From a bacterium (GTDB lineage: Bacteria; Zixibacteria; MSB-5A5; GN15; FEB-12), in assembly GCA_030668045.1 (NCBI GenBank), contig DAOUUR010000024.1, forward strand, positions 1 through 13,087: a stretch of DNA of 13,087 nucleotides, in the 5' to 3' direction. A program made the position numbers and the translations under genes. Of this stretch, positions 6,663 to 13,087 are shown piece by piece. Under the pieces are notes generated by a model. The model had not been told where the DNA came from and ran no database searches. It saw only the letters and a list, made by a program, of their open reading frames with translations. Position 1 is the stretch's first letter; each line of letters opens with the position of its first letter.

Positions 6663-8918
6663 TTACTCTACGCAAACAGTTATGCCGCTAACATTTGGAA
6701 ACAGGGTCAGATTTCCTAGACTGGAGAGATCAAAAACCCGACTATCGGACTGATGCCCGTCAAGGCGAGCGCAGACAATTTGAGCGTATCCGGCTGCAAA
6801 CAGCAGTTGGGTCTGATCATCCGGCAAACTGCACTTACTGCCAAAAACAACAGCCGATGGCATCTGCTGGCTGTTCGGTGGTTCCTCGTCGGGCTGGCAA
6901 TCGGACACAAAACGAATCCGACCAGAGCCAAACGAGAGCAACAGATCGGAACCTGACAAATAGTATCCCTCCGGGACAGGCTCCTGCGCACCGCCAACCA
7001 GGATTCTAACAGCTGGCCCTTTCCCGCTGTCGGGCTGGCGGTCGATCAAGTCTCGGGTACTGTTCTCCAGAAAAGCAGCCACAAATAGTGTCTCGGTCTG
7101 ATAAGTCGCAGCCAACCTGACAATGTCATCAATTGCCCCGTAGTCGGCCCTCATCAGAATTATCTGGTGCAACCGATCAATTCCGAGATTCCTCAGAGCC
7201 GGTACAACTACGACCTCATCAATCTCCCACTCCTTGCGATAAATGTCGGTGATGACAAGATCAGCTTCGTTCGAGTCGAAATGCCTCACAACCGCCCCCA
7301 CTCCACCGGGCAGACCAAAGAGATGGACCGACCGACTATCTCCGGTTTCAAAAGCAGACACGACTCCGCTGACCAGAGCAAAGTTGGCCATTATGAGAGA
7401 TGCAAATATCGCTGCTCGGCGCACCGCTCTTGATTTGATCGCCAGTGCTATGAGGAAAATAAGGGCGTAAATAGCCAGCAGCCATCCCACCGGCCAGTCC
7501 GACAACTGCAGAACAGGCACATGATCGCCGCCAAAGATATCCAGCAGCCAGAGTATCGATTCCATCAGAACATTCAGCAACGATCCGACAAGAAGACCGA
7601 GCGAGGGCAGGATCAAATCAGCAACGAGCAAAATCAAAATACCGATCACAGCCAGTGAGACAAGCGGCACAATGGCGAGGTTGGCTACCACTGACACCAG
7701 TGGCACTCGCTGAAAGTGATAGGCAACCAACGGCGCTGAACATATCTGGGCTACAAGTGAAATCATCAGGGGGAAAATAGCGTACCGATAGAAACGGCGC
7801 CGGTGGATTGGCGCAAAGAGACGGCCAAGCCGGGGCACGACAAATATCAATCCCCAGGCAGTGACAAATGAAAGCTGGAACCCAACATCGAACAACTGAG
7901 CAGGGTTAAACAGGAGGATCACCAGCGCGGTAGCGGCGATGATATTGTTAAGGTCGATCTTTCGTTCCAGCAGTCCGGCCAGTATCACCAGGGATGCCAT
8001 GATTGAAGCTCGCGTTACTGAAGCGTCACCATAGGAGAGAGCGGCAAAGAGAAAGATAACTCCAAAAAGCACAATCGCCCGCCTGCCGCGTCGGAGCGAA
8101 AACGGTCTCAGGATGTAGACTATGAAGAGCAAAACTATTGCGACATTCGACCCCGAGACAGCCAGCAGATGCAACGTTCCCGAATCCCGAAAACGAGAAT
8201 ATATCTCCGGCGAGATATTACGGGTTTCGCCAATGAGGAATCCTGAAGCCACCGCTGCGGAAGCAGGTGTCAAGTTGCGCGCGAACGAACCGGTAATACT
8301 GCGGCGCAACTGATCCACATGGCGAAAGAGACCGTGACTGCCGCTATGGTCGCTTCGGACATGCAACAAACTGGGGAGATAGACGACACCAAAAATTCCC
8401 CGCAGGTGGAGATACCGGCCATAGTCAAACCCATCGGTTCCGGGCCTGCTCACAACCGGGTAGATACGGCCAAACAGTTCGACCCGATCATTGCGCTGCA
8501 AGGCGGTGGTTGTGTCACCTACTCGAAGCATGATAGCGCCGCTGACCTGATAGGTTCGGTCGGAAATAATTGAATCCAACGCGACTTTCACTTCGGTCCG
8601 GCTGGACTTCAGTTCAGGCCAATCAGACACCCGCCCAAAAATATGGTACACCTGGTCCGACCGGGCGAAACGGGAGATGTGATTCGGGCCGGTATCGTAG
8701 ACTTCAATGGCATAATGAAATCCGGAAAAACAGAAAAAGGCCAGACCAAAAGCAACCGCGGCAAATGTACGGTAGCGACTGATGCCAAGCACACCCAGGA
8801 CAAACATGACGATAGCCGCCAGAAGAAACAGCCATGATGGATACCTACTGAGTTCAGATGCAGCGACTCCCAATACTACAAAGCAAAGCAGGAAAAAGCT
8901 GGGGTATCGGCGGATCAT
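6663..8918 (-). CDS. comEC: ComEC/Rec2-type DNA uptake channel with degenerate C-terminal MBL-like domain
   Basis: ComEC forms the inner-membrane channel that takes single-stranded DNA into naturally competent cells. The 751 residues show two N-terminal membrane helices (about 8-45), an OB-like periplasmic region of the DUF4131 type (about 85-190), and the Competence domain (about 220-490), with SGFLIGETRNI (225-235), HLLAVSGSNVAIV (250-262), a Y-GDASVTRASIMASL segment and PAQLFDVGFQLSFVTAWGL (339-357). The C-terminal part (about 530-750) corresponds in position to the metallo-beta-lactamase-like domain, but the usual THxDxDHxGG site is MRADYGAIDD (589-598) and the later HHGS motif is missing, so it is probably not a metal-dependent nuclease. 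An AGAGG site precedes ATG. It starts 12 bp after murJ and is probably co-transcribed with it. Confidence 0.92.
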   Translation of the reverse strand: MIRRYPSFFLLCFVVLGVAASELSRYPSWLFLLAAIVMFVLGVLGISRYRTFAAVAFGLAFFCFSGFHYAIEVYDTGPNHISRFARSDQVYHIFGRVSDWPELKSSRTEVKVALDSIISDRTYQVSGAIMLRVGDTTTALQRNDRVELFGRIYPVVSRPGTDGFDYGRYLHLRGIFGVVYLPSLLHVRSDHSGSHGLFRHVDQLRRSITGSFARNLTPASAAVASGFLIGETRNISPEIYSRFRDSGTLHLLAVSGSNVAIVLLFIVYILRPFSLRRGRRAIVLFGVIFLFAALSYGDASVTRASIMASLVILAGLLERKIDLNNIIAATALVILLFNPAQLFDVGFQLSFVTAWGLIFVVPRLGRLFAPIHRRRFYRYAIFPLMISLVAQICSAPLVAYHFQRVPLVSVVANLAIVPLVSLAVIGILILLVADLILPSLGLLVGSLLNVLMESILWLLDIFGGDHVPVLQLSDWPVGWLLAIYALIFLIALAIKSRAVRRAAIFASLIMANFALVSGVVSAFETGDSRSVHLFGLPGGVGAVVRHFDSNEADLVITDIYRKEWEIDEVVVVPALRNLGIDRLHQIILMRADYGAIDDIVRLAATYQTETLFVAAFLENSTRDLIDRQPDSGKGPAVRILVGGAQEPVPEGYYLSGSDLLLSFGSGRIRFVSDCQPDEEPPNSQQMPSAVVFGSKCSLPDDQTQLLFAAGYAQIVCARLDGHQSDSRVFDLSSLGNLTLFPNVSGITVCVE

Positions 8919-8930
8919 CGAAAGAAACCT

Positions 8931-10496
8931 CTATTTTCGCAGCAATAGCCGTGGTACTCGCCAGACTTCTCGAACCCTGAAGATTAAACAGAAAAGCAGA
9001 TACAGGATGCCGCCCGCCACCAGCAGAACCAATAAGTCCTGCAGTCGTTGCATCAATGCTGAATCCCCGATAGAAAAACTGATCGGTAACAGTCGGGCGC
9101 AGTAGAAAGCCAGCACTGCCGCCACGATCATCCGCACCACATCGACCAGTATTCGCGCGTAGGGAATTGCAATCCCTTTCGATGGCAGGAATTTCGCCAG
9201 CAGAACAAAATTGATCAGACCGGCGACCGAAGTTGCCGCCGCCAGCCCGGCAAAATCAAGTATCTTGATCAGTGGATAGTAGAGAGCAAGATTGATCCCC
9301 ACCGTGATTATCGAAATTCTCATCGGCAGCTTTGAGTCGTTGAAAGCGTAGAAGAACGGTACAATCACTCTCACCCCGGCAAACCCAATCAAACCATAAG
9401 AGTAGTGCATCAGGGCCAGAGCGGTGCTGCTTGATTCCCCAGCGCCGAAAGCACCCCATTGGAATATCAACGCTACCAGTTCCCGCCCTGCCATCGCCAG
9501 AAATACAGCCGACGGGATGATCAAAAACATATTGGCCGAAATGGTCTCGCGGAATATTCGACTGAGCCCCTCCGAATCATTACGGGTTACCAACTCCGAT
9601 ACTTTCGGCAGAGCCACTGTGCCCAGAGCTACCGCAAAGACACCCAGCGGGAAATGCATCAGACGATACGAATAGCTCAGATATGAAATCGACCCCTCCA
9701 CCATAAACGATGCCAACAGCGTACTGACCAGTATATTTATGCGTCCCGCCGAGAGACCGACAATCATCGGACCAATCAATCTGAGGACTCGTTTGAAGCC
9801 TTCGTCAAGGAAATCAAATATCAGCCGGAACCGATACCCGATCCGCCGCAACGATGGCAACTGGATCGCAATCTGCCCCACACCGCCAACCAGAACCCCG
9901 ATTGCCAGCGTGTAGGCGGGCTGGTCGAAGAAGTTGTAGAGCCCCACCACCGACAGGATAACCCCGAGGTTGAACATCGCCGGTGAGAGAGCCGGAACAC
10001 CAAATCGGTCAAATGAGTTGAGCATCCCCATCACCACCGCCGAGAGCGAAACCAGCAGCAAATAGGCGAACATGATTTGGGTCAGATTGACGGTGAGATC
10101 GAATTTCGCAGGAAGAGGGACAAAACCGTTGGCCGTGATATAGACAATCGCCGGGGCAGCAATGACCCCCATCAGGACTATCAGTCCGACCACCGTCAGG
10201 ACCGCCGTAATTACTATTGAGGCCAGCCGAAACGCTTTTTCATCTGATTCCCGCACCATCTGCTCTTTGAATACCGGCACAAACGCAGAGGAGAGAGCAC
10301 CTTCGGCAAACATATCCCGCAAGAGGTTGGGAATACGGTAGGCGGTGATAAAGGCATCGGTAGCCAAACCGGCACCAAAGAAATAGGCCATCACCTGCTC
10401 CCGCACCAGCCCGAGAATACGGGAAAAAGCGGTCGCTGCCGAAACTTTGCCGGCCGACCTAATTACAGAACTTCTTGTGCTATTAGTGGTTGACAA
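8931..10496 (-). CDS. murJ: MurJ/MviN lipid II flippase
   Basis: MurJ moves the peptidoglycan precursor lipid II across the inner membrane. The 521 residues contain about 14 hydrophobic helices and the family signatures FSRILGLVRE (24-33), FGAGLATDAF (40-49), and IPNLLRDMFAEGALSSAFVPVF (about 55-76, interrupted by no gaps). Arg26, Arg32 and Arg60 match by alignment the essential arginines of Escherichia coli MurJ (Arg18, Arg24, Arg52). Length is typical. The start is TTG at 10496: an in-frame stop lies upstream, no ATG or GTG is available before the first helix, and no clear Shine-Dalgarno precedes it. A TATAAT box lies only about 14 bp upstream, so the transcript may have almost no leader. 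It is divergent from rpsT and followed by comEC after 12 bp. Confidence 0.95.
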   Translation of the reverse strand: MSTTNSTRSSVIRSAGKVSAATAFSRILGLVREQVMAYFFGAGLATDAFITAYRIPNLLRDMFAEGALSSAFVPVFKEQMVRESDEKAFRLASIVITAVLTVVGLIVLMGVIAAPAIVYITANGFVPLPAKFDLTVNLTQIMFAYLLLVSLSAVVMGMLNSFDRFGVPALSPAMFNLGVILSVVGLYNFFDQPAYTLAIGVLVGGVGQIAIQLPSLRRIGYRFRLIFDFLDEGFKRVLRLIGPMIVGLSAGRINILVSTLLASFMVEGSISYLSYSYRLMHFPLGVFAVALGTVALPKVSELVTRNDSEGLSRIFRETISANMFLIIPSAVFLAMAGRELVALIFQWGAFGAGESSSTALALMHYSYGLIGFAGVRVIVPFFYAFNDSKLPMRISIITVGINLALYYPLIKILDFAGLAAATSVAGLINFVLLAKFLPSKGIAIPYARILVDVVRMIVAAVLAFYCARLLPISFSIGDSALMQRLQDLLVLLVAGGILYLLFCLIFRVREVWRVPRLLLRK

Positions 10497-10517
10497 GAGG
10501 AATCTGCCGATTATATT
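10490..10517 (+). promoter_or_regulatory. Promoter of rpsT
   Basis: TTGACA (10490-10495) is separated by 16 bp from TATATT (10512-10517), a perfect -35 and a five-of-six -10. Transcription should begin near 10524, giving a leader of about 34 nt to the UUG start of rpsT. The -35 box overlaps the first murJ codon on the other strand. Confidence 0.7.
10510..10515 (-). promoter_or_regulatory. -10 box facing murJ
   Basis: The minus strand reads TATAAT here, a perfect -10. No good -35 is seen 15-18 bp upstream (the best reads TATTTG or AGTATT). Transcription from it would begin around 10503, only about 7 nt before the murJ TTG. It overlaps the rpsT -10 on the other strand. Confidence 0.45.
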
Positions 10518-10543
10518 TATGGGTTGTATTCAAATACTGAATG

Positions 10544-10549
10544 AAAGGA
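10544..10549 (+). promoter_or_regulatory. Ribosome binding site deciding the rpsT UUG start
   Basis: AAAGGA lies 8 nt before TTG at 10558. It is the only Shine-Dalgarno-like sequence near the start of the bS20 frame, and no in-frame ATG precedes the conserved PSHKS N-terminus, so the UUG start is well supported. Confidence 0.75.
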
Positions 10550-10557
10550 TATGTACA

Positions 10558-10812
10558 TTGCCGAGTCATAAGTCCTGCAAGAAACGCATGCGCACCTCCA
10601 ATGATGAGCGGCTGCGTAATCGCGCCATCAGCTCCCAGATGCGGAAGACCATCAAAGAACTCCGGACCGAGACTGACAAAGAAAAGGCTCAGGTCAAGTA
10701 TCGGGAAGCTGCCTCGCTTCTGGACAGAGCAGCCTCGCGCCATATCATTCACAAGAAGAACGCCGACCGCAACAAATCGCGTCTGGCTCTCTTGATTGGG
10801 AAGGTTGGCTGA
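10558..10812 (+). CDS. rpsT: Ribosomal protein bS20
   Basis: This 84-residue, highly basic protein is the small-subunit ribosomal protein bS20, which binds 16S rRNA early in 30S assembly. It begins PSHKSCKKRMRTS, has the family's three-helix character with LRNRAISSQMRKTIKEL, and carries the characteristic HKKNADRNKSRLA near the end (about residues 66-78). Length matches the usual 85-90 residues. The start is TTG at 10558, preceded 8 nt upstream by AAAGGA; the nearby ATGs at 10541 and 10551 are in other frames. The Escherichia coli rpsT gene also starts with UUG, where initiation is linked to autogenous control, so similar feedback is plausible here. It is monocistronic: its own promoter lies upstream and a strong terminator follows. 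It is the only plus-strand gene in the window. Confidence 0.95.
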   Translation: MPSHKSCKKRMRTSNDERLRNRAISSQMRKTIKELRTETDKEKAQVKYREAASLLDRAASRHIIHKKNADRNKSRLALLIGKVG

Positions 10813-10842
10813 CCACCGTTTTTCGGATGTCCCAAGACGTGC

Positions 10843-10872
10843 GCCTCGCCGGTCAATCCGGCGGGGCTTTTT
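10843..10872 (+). terminator. Rho-independent terminator of rpsT
   Basis: GCCTCGCCGG (10843-10852), loop TCAAT and CCGGCGGGGC (10858-10867) form a 10-bp GC-rich stem with one G-U pair, followed directly by five T. It lies 30 bp past the rpsT stop. On the minus strand there is no T-tract after the stem, so it should act in one direction only. Confidence 0.9.
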
Positions 10873-10986
10873 CGTGTCCGGCTGTAATCGACGCTCGGAA
10901 CGATTTTTGAGCCGGTCACACCAATCCCCAGTCGTAAGATTCATAACAGAACCTACGCTGAGCGCCCCCTGTCTTCAACAATTTTT

Positions 10987-11826
10987 TCAGTGATTCAGCA
11001 GGAAAACCTGCCCGTGATAAAACGATGTGCGGCGATTCTGCTCCCGAAGAGCGATCAGGTCGCTCAAAAACAGGTCCTTTTCATCGATTGAAATCTCGGA
11101 CCTGAGAACTGTGGTCGGGTAGTCAATGTTCAACACGCGTCGATTGACCCGGATATCAAGAAGCCCCGCAGGGAACAACCGGTCAGCTGTAACCGCGATT
11201 TTTAGATCAGAGAGCGAGAACGCCGGTGTCTCCACATAGCCCGACGGCAACGCTGCTCCGGCGATAACATCGGATCTGCGACGTCGATCAAGAACTGGAA
11301 CGTAACGGCCTTTCTCGGAAATCGCGTCAAAGAGATTTTCCAGAGCCGACGGACACCCGATCTGGCTTGAGTTACGCAGATAGACGCTGATCGGATCGGC
11401 ACCGTCGAACTCAAAACGTGCCGTCAAGAAACCAGCAGGCGGATTCTCTGCCTGCCCCCCATCTCGACTCAGGACTATCTGGTCAGGATATCGAGAACAA
11501 AGACGGACCAGATCATCACTATCGAACTTTATCAACCCGAGCCGTCTGCTCTCGACAGATATCTCGCCGGACGAACATACCTGAACCGGGAGGTGCTCCA
11601 AACCAGCATCGACACAGGCCTGAACCTTGGTAGTCTTTTCCAACAGGAGAAAATCCCCGTCGCCAATTTCGGTGGCGAGAAATGGATGGTGAATCAGGGC
11701 GGCTGTATTCTCCTGCCCTGTTTCAGCCCCATCGGCGCGCTCATAGGAATGGAGGCGGTCGGCGGCTATAATCTGGATTTTCGGTATTCCAGCAATATCC
11801 ATATCGATCCATTTAGCAAGCTTCAT
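10987..11826 (-). CDS. ParB/SbnI-like domain protein with eroded nucleotide-site motif
   Basis: The 279 residues resemble the ParB-fold family that includes the free-serine kinase SbnI. Residues 15-85 match the order of that domain: KIQIIAADRLHSYE, HHPFLATEIGDGDFLLLE, and a helix plus strand VQACVDAGLEHLPVQV. The C-terminus (218-279) follows the family's closing region: LFPAGLLDIRVNRRVLNIDYP and RRTSFYHGQVFLL. In active members the segment after the second strand reads roughly DGxHR; here it is EKTTK (63-67), and the T-R-H expected in the C-terminal region is L-D-I. It may therefore not bind or phosphorylate the usual ligand. ATG at 11826 has no strong ribosome binding site; ATG at 11802 is an alternative. 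It stands alone with 188 bp upstream. Family call moderate; function unknown. Confidence 0.6.
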   Translation of the reverse strand: MKLAKWIDMDIAGIPKIQIIAADRLHSYERADGAETGQENTAALIHHPFLATEIGDGDFLLLEKTTKVQACVDAGLEHLPVQVCSSGEISVESRRLGLIKFDSDDLVRLCSRYPDQIVLSRDGGQAENPPAGFLTARFEFDGADPISVYLRNSSQIGCPSALENLFDAISEKGRYVPVLDRRRRSDVIAGAALPSGYVETPAFSLSDLKIAVTADRLFPAGLLDIRVNRRVLNIDYPTTVLRSEISIDEKDLFLSDLIALREQNRRTSFYHGQVFLLNH

Positions 11827-12014
11827 GCCGCGCCGAACATTGGCGTTCGCCAGTTAAGCCTCAGCAGCCCTTAACGATACAAACAGTTGAGATCCCGGAG
11901 TAGAAGCTGGGGTGAAACCGAATGACAATTCATCGAATTGGTTCACAAAATGTGCAATCGGCCGCAGTCAATTGATCTCATAGCCCTACCCTGCAGACAG
12001 ACCGATGATGAATA
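11827..12014. other. Non-coding gap upstream of the ParB/SbnI-like gene
   Basis: These 188 bases contain no credible gene. On the minus strand TTGACT occurs but without a convincing -10 at the right distance. A weak 5-bp hairpin (CGAAC/GTTCG) sits just before the downstream ATG. The gap probably holds the promoter of the ParB/SbnI-like gene, but I cannot locate it. Confidence 0.4.
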
Positions 12015-12527
12015 TCAAAGCCTTGCACCTTTCTGGAAGGGCATGAAGCGTTGTTTTGAGAAATCTTTTTCGCTTTTCTCAAGACGGATTAGATTGGCTT
12101 GTCGAAGTGACGGATATTCTGATGGCGGCCAGAGGGCACGGTTGGAGATCGACTCCAGATAGCTGATAGACAGCTTGTACTTTGCGCTGTACTCTTTCAG
12201 TAGCCGCTTGCGTTCGGGATTCTCCGTAAGCAGGCGCGACCTGCCATCGAAGGCGAAGACAAATTGTGGAGCAGATGAGACCACGTTTAACGATTGGATG
12301 TTCTCTGTGGCCAGATTGGAGCCGATGAATTCCAAAAGACCAAAAAAGGCCCCAAACTCAAGGTCAATCAGCGTACCCTCGGCCCGACAGCGAAAAAGAA
12401 CCCCGTAGTCTGGAATGGCAAAGGCAATCAGCCCATTGGAAAACCCTTTTTCGCCCAGGACGGTATCAACCGATGCATTCCGAATGGCGGCAACATAGCA
12501 TTTCAGAGGCGGGCGGTCTATTATCAT
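12015..12527 (-). CDS. Hypothetical protein, possible RNase H-like fold
   Basis: I do not recognise this gene. From ATG at 12527 it encodes 170 residues: alternating strands (KCYVAAIRN, GLIAFAIPDYGVLFRCRAEG), an amphipathic helix (TLIDLEFGAFFGLLEFIGS), strand-helix segments (IQSLNVVSSAPQFVFAFDG), a charged helix (NPERKRLLKEYSAKY), a strand (LSISYLES) and a basic C-terminal tail. This strand-strand-strand-helix-strand order, with an acidic residue in the first helix, recalls RNase HI, but the usual catalytic D-E-D-D set is not evident. The frame stays open upstream to TTG at 12638; those extra residues are Cys-rich and not protein-like, so the shorter start is preferred although its ribosome binding site is weak. 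It lies 138 bp after the thioesterase gene. Confidence 0.55.
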   Translation of the reverse strand: MIIDRPPLKCYVAAIRNASVDTVLGEKGFSNGLIAFAIPDYGVLFRCRAEGTLIDLEFGAFFGLLEFIGSNLATENIQSLNVVSSAPQFVFAFDGRSRLLTENPERKRLLKEYSAKYKLSISYLESISNRALWPPSEYPSLRQANLIRLEKSEKDFSKQRFMPFQKGARL

Positions 12528-12665
12528 GTCTTGGGACCACTGCAAAGCCAATGCCACCTGAGCCGAACACAGGCACGTAGCGAACAGACTTAGCTGTATT
12601 GAGTTACAAGGGATAGTCGATTGGCAATCGGACGACAATTGAGAAAACCATGAACCAAAAGTACA

Positions 12666-13087
12666 CTATTGCTCGGTTGATTTCACAAGGGACTGCTTCA
12701 AAGGCCCTCGGGCTTCAATGTATTTGCCGGTAGCACGGGCAAATACGGCTCCATCGTCGCCTGTGGCTTCACCCTCGGTGATGAACATGCGGCCTCTGGT
12801 CTTGACTATTTTCCCGACAAATCTCAGCTTCTCTCCAACCGGAACCGGCTTGAAAAAGCGCACCGTCATCTCAGCAGTTACGGCATATCGTTGATCTGCC
12901 AGGATCGCCTTAACCATAACCTCATCAAGAACGGTCGCAATAATGCCACCATGATAGATGTCCTGATAGCCCTCAAAATCCCGCTGGGCCGTCAGCTCGG
13001 TAACTACCTGGTTTCCGTCGGAGTAGAACTTGGCCTTCAAACCGCACTTGTTGTCGTCCCCACAGACAAAACAACCGGGATACTTCA
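12666..13087 (-). CDS. PaaI-type hotdog-fold thioesterase (start codon one base beyond right edge)
   Basis: This is a single-domain hotdog (4HBT/PaaI-like) thioesterase that probably hydrolyses acyl-CoA or a similar thioester. The frame runs to the edge: the last two bases give TG of a start codon, followed by K-Y-P-G-C-F-V-C-G, so the gene is missing only one base and would be 140 residues. The N-terminal CFVCGDDNKCGLKAKFY matches the typical CFVCGxxNxxGLxxxF opening of this family. The active-site helix carries HGG (46-48) and DE (55-56), and RFFKPVPVGEKLRFVG (about 75-90) is the usual central strand pair. A TTG at 13040 could be taken as a start but would cut off the conserved opening. The stop lies 27 bp before the open frame of the next gene. 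Substrate unknown. Confidence 0.85.
   Translation of the reverse strand, partial: KYPGCFVCGDDNKCGLKAKFYSDGNQVVTELTAQRDFEGYQDIYHGGIIATVLDEVMVKAILADQRYAVTAEMTVRFFKPVPVGEKLRFVGKIVKTRGRMFITEGEATGDDGAVFARATGKYIEARGPLKQSLVKSTEQ

Noticed and set aside
10483..10944. Minus-strand open frame of 153 codons
   Set aside because: It is antisense to rpsT and its terminator; the plus-strand product is an unmistakable bS20.
11826..11850. Hairpin before the ParB/SbnI-like ATG as a regulatory element
   Set aside because: The stem is only 5 bp with no further support.
13038..13040. TTG as start of the thioesterase
   Set aside because: The conserved CFVCG opening lies upstream in frame and reaches the window edge.

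Overview
The window reads like a chromosomal segment of a free-living Gram-negative bacterium. It has no transposase, integrase, phage gene, tRNA or CRISPR array. Almost everything lies on the minus strand in tightly spaced runs; the one plus-strand gene is rpsT (ribosomal protein bS20). Close matches to Myxococcus-type MglA/MglB, a PilB ATPase and a PATAN/DUF4388 protein suggest a deep-branching lineage with type IV pili (for example Zixibacteria or another FCB-related group, or a deltaproteobacterial relative). This placement is an inference from gene content and is weak.

Region 1 (about 1-4,970, minus strand) is the centrepiece: a compact operon behind a textbook sigma70 promoter (TTGACA, 17 bp, TATGAT). 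In transcription order it encodes a TPR protein with a C-terminal roadblock domain, a four-helix membrane protein with a C-terminal roadblock-like domain, a small stand-alone roadblock protein, the Ras-like polarity GTPase MglA with a long extra C-terminal tail, its GTPase-activating partner MglB, and the type IV pilus extension ATPase PilB, which runs off the left edge before Walker A. One GTPase, four roadblock modules and the pilus motor in one transcription unit look like a dedicated control circuit for pilus polarity or assembly. The membrane-tethered and TPR-fused roadblock proteins are the least familiar parts.

Region 2 (4,984-10,496, minus strand) carries murJ (lipid II flippase), comEC (DNA-uptake channel whose C-terminal metallo-beta-lactamase-like domain has lost its metal ligands), a PATAN/DUF4388 protein and a small exported or membrane protein. 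The last two sit directly upstream of the mgl operon promoter. A PATAN-type regulator is known to bind PilB1 in Synechocystis, so these genes may feed into the same pilus machinery, and comEC fits pilus-assisted DNA uptake.

Region 3 (10,490-10,872) holds rpsT on the plus strand, with a UUG start, a good ribosome binding site and a strong intrinsic terminator. Its promoter overlaps the murJ start region, forming a very compact divergent control region.

Region 4 (10,987-13,087, minus strand) has three separately spaced genes: a ParB/SbnI-like protein with an eroded nucleotide-site motif, an orphan protein with a possible RNase H-like fold, and a PaaI-type hotdog thioesterase whose start codon appears to lie one base beyond the right edge.
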